Source: Bacillota bacterium (GTDB taxonomy: Bacteria; Bacillota_E; Symbiobacteriia; Symbiobacteriales; Symbiobacteriaceae). From it: DNA of 22,400 nt. The translations under genes were made by a program, and so were the position numbers. Numbering within the stretch: position 1 is the first letter of the stretch; every line of letters begins with the position of its first letter. Shown piece after piece: positions 10,312 to 15,737 of the stretch. The stretch is taken from the NCBI GenBank assembly GCA_003242675.1, contig QGVE01000030.1, positions 1 to 22,400 of the forward strand. The letters are read 5' to 3'. The notes under the pieces are model-generated. The model was not told where the DNA came from, did not search any database, and was given only the letters and a program-made list of their open reading frames with translations.

Positions 10312-12581
10312 CTCACTGCAGTGCTCAGTGCGGCGGGCTGCTCCAGCCCGTACGCGGCCATCAGCCACGCGAGGGTGGACTCCGCGCCCTGATTGCGGTT
10401 GACGCCGTGGGGCGTCAGCCCGTCGTGGCAGCCGCCGGTCTCGGGATCCAGGAGCGAGAGCCCCAGCGCGTTCTTGCCGGTGAACCAGCGCGCTGCATCC
10501 GCCGCCATGGAATGCCAGGTCTTGTCTCCGGTCACCGCGCCGGCCTCCCGGCAGGCCAGGACCATCGCCGTCGCCTCCAGCGGCTGCTGGTCGAACTCGG
10601 CCCTGCGGCCTCCGCGCACGTACCAGCCGTCGTTGCCGATGGGCCAGAAGACGCCGTCGCGGAACGTGACCCGGGCCAGGAACTCCAGGGCCGCCAGGCC
10701 GACGCGCCGGTACTCAGGGACGTCCAGCACCCGCCCCGCCCGGAGGAGGGCGTAGGGCAGGATGGCGTTGTCGTACGTCAGGCGGTCCTCGAACCACGGC
10801 CAGTCGGGGCTGTGATTCTGCTTCCAGGCGGCGATCAGGCCGTCGGCGGCCCGGATGAGGTGCGCCCGCACCTCGTCGTCGCCGGGCGCGCCGTCCGGGC
10901 GCGCGTCCCCGCGCCGGTGCTCCAGCCACTCGGCCATCGCGATCGCGAGGCCGGCCATGCCCCGGAGCGTGCGGATGGACCCGCAGGGCGCCAGGCCGCG
11001 CCTGAGCAGCTGGGCGGCCGTCCAGGTCACGGACCGGCAGCTGAGCTGTGTCGCCGCGGCGGCGAGGCCCCACAGGCACCGGGCGTGGCAGTCCTCCGAC
11101 CGCTCCTCGGCCAGCGGCTTCCGGTCGTAGCTGAACGCGTTGTGGAACCAGCCGTCCTGCTCCTGCGCGTAGGCAAGGAACGCCAGGTACGTCTCGTGCA
11201 GCCGGCCGACCGGCTCCCCGGCCTTCGCCGCCCAGACCGACACCAGCAGGGCCCGGGCGTTGTCGTCCGACGTGTACCCGGTGGTCAGGTTGGGGATGGG
11301 GCCAAACGCGTGCTGGATGACGCCCGTGGAGTCGGTCAGCCGCTCCAGGTGGCTGAGCCGGGGCCGGGGCAGGGTCCGCTCGCGCGTCCCGCCGGGCCGG
11401 GACCGGGTCCGGACCGTGACGGGACCACCCTGCGCCCGCGCCGCGCGCCGCGCCAGCCGGGCGGCCAGCTGCAGGTAGGACTCGCCGACCTCGGGCCAGG
11501 TGAAGCCCTTCGCCCGGGCCCGCGCCGCCGCCGACAGGCTGCTGCGCCAGCCGCTGTCGGCGGCCAGCTCGGCCAGCGCGCGGCCCATGGCCGCGGCGTC
11601 GCCAAAGGGAACCAGCATGCCCGCGCCCTCGCCCAGGAGCTCCTGCGCGTAGACGAAGGGCGTCGAGATGATCGCCTTGCCCATCGCCAGCGCGTAGGTG
11701 AGCGTGCCGCTGCTGATCTGCTGGGCCCCGGGGTAGGGGACGAGGTAGATGTCGACGGCCTGCAGGTAGCCCAGCAGCTCGTCCTCGTCCAGGTACCGGT
11801 TGACGAAGCGCACGTGGTCGGCAATCCCGAGCTTCGCCACCTGGGCCTCCAGCCCCTGCCGGTAGCGCTCGCCCTCCCGCCGCAGGACCTCGGGATGGGT
11901 CGCGCCGACGATCAGGTAGAGGAGGTCCGGGCAGCTCCGGGCTGCCAGGGCGACGGCTTCCAGGGCCGTCTCGATGCCCTTCCCCGGCCCGAGGAGGCCG
12001 AAGGTCATGACGACCAGCCGGCCCGAGAGCCCGAGCCGCTCCTTCCACTCCTCCGGCGTGCCGGCCGGCGGGGTGGGGACGCCGTGCGGGATGTAGGTGA
12101 TGCGCTCGGGGCTGGCGCCGTAGACCTCGCGGACGATCTCGCCGCCGCGCCGGGCCATGACCACCGCGGCGTCCACGCGCCGGAGGAGGGCGTCCATGGC
12201 CTGCCGGTACTCCGGCTTGGGGTCGCTGAGGATCGTGTGCAGGGTCGCGATGACCGGGACCTCGAGCCGGTCCAGCAGATGGTTCACCATGATGCCGGCC
12301 TGGCCGCCGAAGATGCCGAACTCGTGCTGCAGCAGGACGGCGTCGTAGCCGCCCTGGTTGAGCAGGTTTGCCGCCCGGCGGTAGTCGATCTCCAGGTCGT
12401 CCCGGATGACCGCCACCGTCTCGGGCCGCTGCTCAGCCGGCGCATCGGGTTTGACCATAGCGACCACGGACACTTCCTCCGCCCCCGCGGCCAGGAGCCC
12501 CCCGCGCAGGTGCTCGGAGAAGGTCGCCAGGCCGCACCGCCGGGGCGGATACGTGCTGACGATCGCCAACCTGAGGCCCAA
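10308..12581 (-). CDS. GT4-type glycosyltransferase fused to an alpha/alpha-barrel glycosidase-like domain
   Basis: The protein has 757 residues. Residues 1-385 form a GT-B glycosyltransferase: an N-terminal IVSTYPPRRCGLATFSEHL, a central MTFGLLGPGKGIETALEAV (about 192-210), and a late donor-site region with YPGAQQISSGTLTYALAMGK (about 283-302). After an Arg/Pro-rich linker (386-408), a second domain of about 350 residues begins with LTDSTGVIQHAFG and GYTSDDNARALL (about 434-446). It contains repeated helix pairs and aromatic/acidic patches such as DGWFHNAFSYD and DWPWFEDRLTYDNAILPYA, resembling an (alpha/alpha)6 toroid. It is cytosolic with no signal peptide. TTG 12581 follows GGAGGTGA by a suitable distance and lies six bases after the upstream stop. 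Acceptor and donor are unknown. The context suggests an NDP-hexose made by its neighbours. Confidence 0.87.
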   Translation of the reverse strand: MGLRLAIVSTYPPRRCGLATFSEHLRGGLLAAGAEEVSVVAMVKPDAPAEQRPETVAVIRDDLEIDYRRAANLLNQGGYDAVLLQHEFGIFGGQAGIMVNHLLDRLEVPVIATLHTILSDPKPEYRQAMDALLRRVDAAVVMARRGGEIVREVYGASPERITYIPHGVPTPPAGTPEEWKERLGLSGRLVVMTFGLLGPGKGIETALEAVALAARSCPDLLYLIVGATHPEVLRREGERYRQGLEAQVAKLGIADHVRFVNRYLDEDELLGYLQAVDIYLVPYPGAQQISSGTLTYALAMGKAIISTPFVYAQELLGEGAGMLVPFGDAAAMGRALAELAADSGWRSSLSAAARARAKGFTWPEVGESYLQLAARLARRAARAQGGPVTVRTRSRPGGTRERTLPRPRLSHLERLTDSTGVIQHAFGPIPNLTTGYTSDDNARALLVSVWAAKAGEPVGRLHETYLAFLAYAQEQDGWFHNAFSYDRKPLAEERSEDCHARCLWGLAAAATQLSCRSVTWTAAQLLRRGLAPCGSIRTLRGMAGLAIAMAEWLEHRRGDARPDGAPGDDEVRAHLIRAADGLIAAWKQNHSPDWPWFEDRLTYDNAILPYALLRAGRVLDVPEYRRVGLAALEFLARVTFRDGVFWPIGNDGWYVRGGRRAEFDQQPLEATAMVLACREAGAVTGDKTWHSMAADAARWFTGKNALGLSLLDPETGGCHDGLTPHGVNRNQGAESTLAWLMAAYGLEQPAALSTAVR

Positions 12582-12587
12582 CGCGCA

Positions 12588-13619
12588 TCACCTCCAACCG
12601 GCCAGGAGCACGTTTTCGACCGTTCCGCCCCCGATTCCCGTCGCAAAGCCGATGACCGAGTGGCGCACCGTCGTCCCCGGACCGACGCGGGCGCCGTCCC
12701 AGAGCACCGAGTCGCTGATCCGGGCGCCCTTGCTGACCAGGCACCGGGCGCCGATGACCGCCCTCGGCCCGATCTGCGCGCCGGCCTCGATCACCGCGCC
12801 CGGCCCGATGTAGACGGGCGGCGTGATCCGCGCCTCGGGGGAGACGTCGGCGTCGTCCGCCTGCCAGTGGGCGGGGCCGAGCATCGGGCCGGCGACCGGG
12901 ATCGGACAGCGCCCTTCCAGGATGTCGCGGTGCAGCTGCAGGTAGCGGTCGCCGGTGCCGATGTCCTTCCAGTAGCCCGTGGCCGGGAATCCGTAGACGC
13001 GCACGCCGTCGCGCAGGAGCGCCGGGAAGGTCTCCCGCTCCACGGAGACGGCCCGGCCCGGGGGGATCCAGGACAACACGCCCGGGTCGAACACGTACAC
13101 ACCGGCGTTGACCATCCGGCTGTCCGTCTCACCCGGGCGTGGCTTTTCCACAAACCGCAGGATGCGATTGTTCTCGTCCATTTCGACAGCGCCGTAGGCG
13201 GACGGATCGGGCACCTCGACCAACCCGATGGTCACCTGCGCACGGTGCTGGCGGTGAAACTCGAGCAAGGCGTTCAGGTCAAAGGTCTGCACCACATCGG
13301 CGTTCAGGATCAGCAGCGTCTCCTCGGGATCCGGACCGGCCGCGAACCGGATCGCCCCGCCGGTGCCCAGCGGTTCGGGCTCCACCGCGAAGCGCAGCCG
13401 CACGCCCGGCGGCGACTCCCGGAAGTAGTCGGTGACGAACTGCCTGCCGTGGCGGAGGCTCAATGTGATGTCGGTGATCCCGAAGCTGGTCAGCTGATCG
13501 ATCAGGCGACTCAACCAGGGTTTGCCGAGTACAGGCACCATGGGCTTCGGCAGCTCAACCGTCAGGGGGTGCAAGCGCGTACCCAGCCCTCCGGCCAGCA
13601 GGATCGCACGAACAGCCAT
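12588..13619 (-). CDS. Sugar-1-phosphate nucleotidyltransferase (mannose-1-P guanylyltransferase / glucose-1-P nucleotidyltransferase type)
   Basis: The protein has 343 residues. It starts with the nucleotide-binding signature AILLAGGLGTRLHPLT followed by PKPMVPVLGKPW. It has LILNADVV (about 103-110) supplying the catalytic Asp, an FVEKP motif and VNAGVYVF. The last 100 residues show hexapeptide-like repeats (ARITPPVYIGPGAVIEAGAQ, then IGPRAVIGARCLV), forming a left-handed beta-helix tail. It makes NDP-sugar from NTP and sugar 1-phosphate. Sequence alone does not fix GDP-mannose versus UDP- or dTDP-glucose. ATG 13619 is preferred over ATG 13625 because AGGAGG (minus strand, 13632-13627) is seven bases upstream of the former and one from the latter. 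It is the first gene of the operon and lies just below a CIRCE operator. Confidence 0.92.
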   Translation of the reverse strand: MAVRAILLAGGLGTRLHPLTVELPKPMVPVLGKPWLSRLIDQLTSFGITDITLSLRHGRQFVTDYFRESPPGVRLRFAVEPEPLGTGGAIRFAAGPDPEETLLILNADVVQTFDLNALLEFHRQHRAQVTIGLVEVPDPSAYGAVEMDENNRILRFVEKPRPGETDSRMVNAGVYVFDPGVLSWIPPGRAVSVERETFPALLRDGVRVYGFPATGYWKDIGTGDRYLQLHRDILEGRCPIPVAGPMLGPAHWQADDADVSPEARITPPVYIGPGAVIEAGAQIGPRAVIGARCLVSKGARISDSVLWDGARVGPGTTVRHSVIGFATGIGGGTVENVLLAGWR

Positions 13620-13651
13620 GTCCATCCCTCCTCGGCCCGAGAATCATTCTA

Positions 13652-13678
13652 GTAGCACTCATCTAAGGTGAGTGCTAA
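13652..13678 (-). promoter_or_regulatory. CIRCE operator (HrcA binding site)
   Basis: On the minus strand the sequence is TTAGCACTC-N9-GAGTGCTAC. The consensus is TTAGCACTC-N9-GAGTGCTAA, so the left arm is 9/9, the spacer exact, and the right arm 8/9. It spans about +3 to +29 relative to the transcription start predicted from the promoter above it, the classical position for HrcA repression. It drives the nucleotidyltransferase operon rather than a chaperone gene. Confidence 0.92.
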
Positions 13679-13687
13679 CACTTCCAC

Positions 13688-13716
13688 ATTGTACCTCGTT
13701 CTCTGGCAAACGACAA
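13688..13716 (-). promoter_or_regulatory. Sigma-A-type promoter of the sugar operon
   Basis: On the minus strand, TTGTCG (13716-13711) and TACAAT (13693-13688) are separated by exactly 17 bases. The predicted start is around 13681, immediately upstream of the CIRCE repeat, and the leader to ATG 13619 is about 60 bases. CIRCE-regulated genes normally use vegetative promoters of this kind. Confidence 0.8.
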
Positions 13717-13885
13717 CCTCTCGGGCTCAAGTTCCAACTTGTATGCTCCGCTTCCCGGAGGCAGAACGCCCCTCGCAAGAAAAAGGAGAGGGGAACTGGT
13801 GGTGAGCCGGCGCCCCCTCGCTTTGTGCGCCCAGCATGGGCGCTGACCTGTTGGTGAAAGTCGCCCGTCAGCCAAACCGCACGAA

Positions 13886-13911
13886 GCCCGACTGGCCACC
13901 GCAGTCGGGGC
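13886..13911 (-). terminator. Second hairpin downstream of the symporter gene
   Basis: GCCCGACTG (13886-13894) pairs with CAGTCGGGGC (13902-13911) around a short loop. On the minus strand it is followed by TTCGTG, a weak T-tail. It may back up the nearer hairpin at 13921-13950. Confidence 0.4.
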
Positions 13912-13920
13912 CTGCAGCGA

Positions 13921-13950
13921 AGTGCCGCCGGCACCAAGGCCGGCGGCACT
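13921..13950 (-). terminator. Perfect hairpin behind the symporter gene
   Basis: AGTGCCGCCGGC (13921-13932) and GCCGGCGGCACT (13939-13950) form a perfect 12-bp stem with a six-base loop, about 25 bases after the symporter stop. There is no clear T-run, so it is either a T-poor terminator, which is common in GC-rich genomes, or an mRNA 3'-end stabiliser. Confidence 0.6.
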
Positions 13951-13975
13951 TCGACATGCTCTGCCCGCGGTGCTC

Positions 13976-15319
13976 TCAGTTCTCCTGGGCCCGGACGTGG
14001 TATTCGTCCCAGATCTGGACGTGGTTGGTCTCCTTCAAGAAGAGGGAGCCAACGATGAAGGTCATGGCGGCAACCGCCATCGGGTAGAAGAGGCCGGCGT
14101 AATGGTTGCCCGTGGCGGCGACGAGGGCGGTGGCGACGGTGGGGACGAGTCCGCCGAAGACGCCGTTGCCGATGTGGTAGGGCAGCGAGAGGGACGTATA
14201 GCGAATCTTCGCCGGGAAGAGCTCCACCAGGAAGGCGGCGATGGGGCCGTAGACCATGGTGACGTAGAGCACCTGGATGAAGACCAGCAGGGTCAGCATC
14301 ACCGGGTTGAGCGGGTTGGCGAAGTGCGCCATCGCCCGGTAGATCGGGTAGTAGGTGAGGACCGCCAGCAGGTTGCCGGCCATCATGATCTTCTTGCGGC
14401 CGATGAGGTCAGAGAGGCTGCCGAAGACCACGAAGAAGGGGGCGGCCAGCAGCAGTGCAGCACCGACGATCATGTTGCTGGTGTACAGGTCGATCTTGAG
14501 GACGGTCTGGAGGAAGTAGTTGGAGTAGAACTGGCCGGTGTACCAGACGACACCCTGACCGGCGGTGGCGCCGAGCAGCGCGAGGAGCATCACCTTCCAT
14601 GCGCCGTTCTTGAAGGAGTCGGCGAGCGGGTTGCGGGAGACCCTCCCTTCGCTCTTCATCTTGTTGAACAGCGGCGACTCCTTCATGCTCAGGCGGATGT
14701 AGAGCGATGCGCCGACCAGCAGGATGGAGAGCAGGAACGGAATGCGCCAGCCCCAGGCGCTGAACTGCTCCGCAGTGAGCATCGAGCGGACGATCTGGAT
14801 GACGGCCAGTGAGACGAAGAGACCGGCGGTGGCGGTAATCTGGATGAAGGAGGTGTAGAAGCCGCGCTTGTGGTCGGGGGCGTGCTCGGCCACGTAGACG
14901 GCGGCGCCGCCGTATTCACCGCCCAGCGCCAGGCCCTGGAGCAGGCGGAGCACGATCAGAATGGCGGGAGCGGCCAGCCCGATGGTCGCATAGCCCGGCA
15001 CCAGACCGATGGCGGTGGTCGCGAGGCCCATGATCAGCAGGGTGACCAGGAATGCGTATTTGCGGCCGACCAGGTCGCCGATTCGGCCGAAAAAGGCGGC
15101 GCCGAAGGGCCGGACGATGAAGCCGGTGGCAAAGGTCGCCAGCGTGTAAATGAGGCCAAGCGTCTCGTTTTCCTTGGGGAAGAAATGCCCGGCGATCACC
15201 GTGGCCAGGCTGCCAAAGATGTAGAAATCATACCATTCGATGACCGTGCCGGCAGCAGAGGCACCGATCACCTTCCAGAGCGTCCTCTCCGGGACCACAT
15301 GCGGATTACTCGCGGCCAT
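13976..15319 (-). CDS. MFS metabolite:H+ symporter (MHS family)
   Basis: The protein has 447 residues and about 12 hydrophobic segments. It carries the MHS-family N-terminus (VIGASAAGTVIEWYDFYIFG), the loop 2-3 motif GRIGDLVGRKY after VRPFGAAFFG, RLLQGLALGGEYGGA in helix 4, and a second GSLSDLIGRKK between helices 8 and 9. MHS transporters (ShiA, ProP, KgtP, CitA types) move organic acids or zwitterions with protons across the cytoplasmic membrane. The substrate cannot be assigned. ATG 15319 is used because GGAGG (minus strand, 15331-15327) lies seven bases upstream and the protein then starts MAASNPHVV. It appears monocistronic, separated from the penicillin-binding protein gene by a terminator and about 360 bases. 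Confidence 0.92.
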   Translation of the reverse strand: MAASNPHVVPERTLWKVIGASAAGTVIEWYDFYIFGSLATVIAGHFFPKENETLGLIYTLATFATGFIVRPFGAAFFGRIGDLVGRKYAFLVTLLIMGLATTAIGLVPGYATIGLAAPAILIVLRLLQGLALGGEYGGAAVYVAEHAPDHKRGFYTSFIQITATAGLFVSLAVIQIVRSMLTAEQFSAWGWRIPFLLSILLVGASLYIRLSMKESPLFNKMKSEGRVSRNPLADSFKNGAWKVMLLALLGATAGQGVVWYTGQFYSNYFLQTVLKIDLYTSNMIVGAALLLAAPFFVVFGSLSDLIGRKKIMMAGNLLAVLTYYPIYRAMAHFANPLNPVMLTLLVFIQVLYVTMVYGPIAAFLVELFPAKIRYTSLSLPYHIGNGVFGGLVPTVATALVAATGNHYAGLFYPMAVAAMTFIVGSLFLKETNHVQIWDEYHVRAQEN

Positions 15320-15677
15320 ATCCGTACCTCCCCTTTCCCTCCATAGCGCAATAGAATGGAGCCTCTTGGAAACCAACCCCCACAGAAGTACAGCCCGTTC
15401 GCGCACCCCCCTCTGTCGTATGACCAGGTTATATGTCCAAGTACTCCGTCTTAGGCCAAACTTCCTTCTTAACTTTCAGTCTTGAGTGTATTGTTTGAGT
15501 TGGGGGCGGACGGGGTGCGCTCTCCCTCGATCAGGGGCGGCGGGTTCGCATTCGCCTCGCCCCGGAGACGAAGGAGCGGTTCGCGGCGAACCTGGCCTGC
15601 AGCCGGGACCTGCCCGTGATGGGGCAGGCCTGCAGGCGGGACCCTGGCGAGCAGCGCACACCCCGCAGACGCACAAA
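15320..15677. other. Upstream region of the symporter gene
   Basis: No convincing gene was found in this gap. It must contain the symporter promoter, but no clear -35/-10 pair stands out. TTGGTT-N17-TATTGC on the minus strand is a weak candidate. Around 15595-15652, two near-identical copies of a CCTGCAG(C/G)CGGGACC segment flank a CCTGCCC/GGGCAGG hairpin. The 15420-15500 stretch is clearly more AT-rich than its surroundings. Confidence 0.4.
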
Positions 15678-15711
15678 GCCCCCGGGCTTGCCTACTGGCA
15701 AGCCCGGGGGC
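15675..15711 (-). terminator. Intrinsic terminator of the penicillin-binding protein gene
   Basis: GCCCCCGGGCTTGCC (15678-15692) pairs perfectly with GGCAAGCCCGGGGGC (15697-15711), a 15-bp stem with a four-base loop. On the minus strand TTTG follows. It begins 27 bases after the stop codon. Confidence 0.88.
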
Positions 15712-15737
15712 TGAAGAACCGGTTCGGGTTTTCCGGG

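Larger units (their letters stand above)
13620..13975. other. Intergenic region between the sugar operon and the symporter gene
   Basis: This 356-base gap holds the operon leader, CIRCE and promoter (13620-13716), then about 170 bases in which no gene, promoter or RNA is recognised, then two hairpins behind the symporter gene. Short open frames here have no ribosome binding site or recognisable protein. A further small palindrome, GCGCCC/GGGCGC (about 13826-13842), was seen without clear role. Confidence 0.5.

Noticed and set aside
10290..13652. Very long open frame on the plus strand opposite the sugar operon
   Set aside because: It is antisense to three genes with clear catalytic motifs. 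Its Val/Gly/Arg/Asp-rich composition is that of a reverse-complement shadow in GC-rich DNA.
13659..13949. Small minus-strand open frame covering the CIRCE promoter region
   Set aside because: It runs through the promoter and operator, has no ribosome binding site, and encodes nothing recognisable.
15320..15480. Possible symporter promoter (TATAAC around 15430 on the minus strand)
   Set aside because: No acceptable -35 at 16-18 bases was found, so no promoter is claimed.
15595..15652. CCTGCAG-type direct repeats as a CRISPR or mobile-element end
   Set aside because: There are only two imperfect copies, with no spacer regularity, no transposase and no target-site duplication seen.
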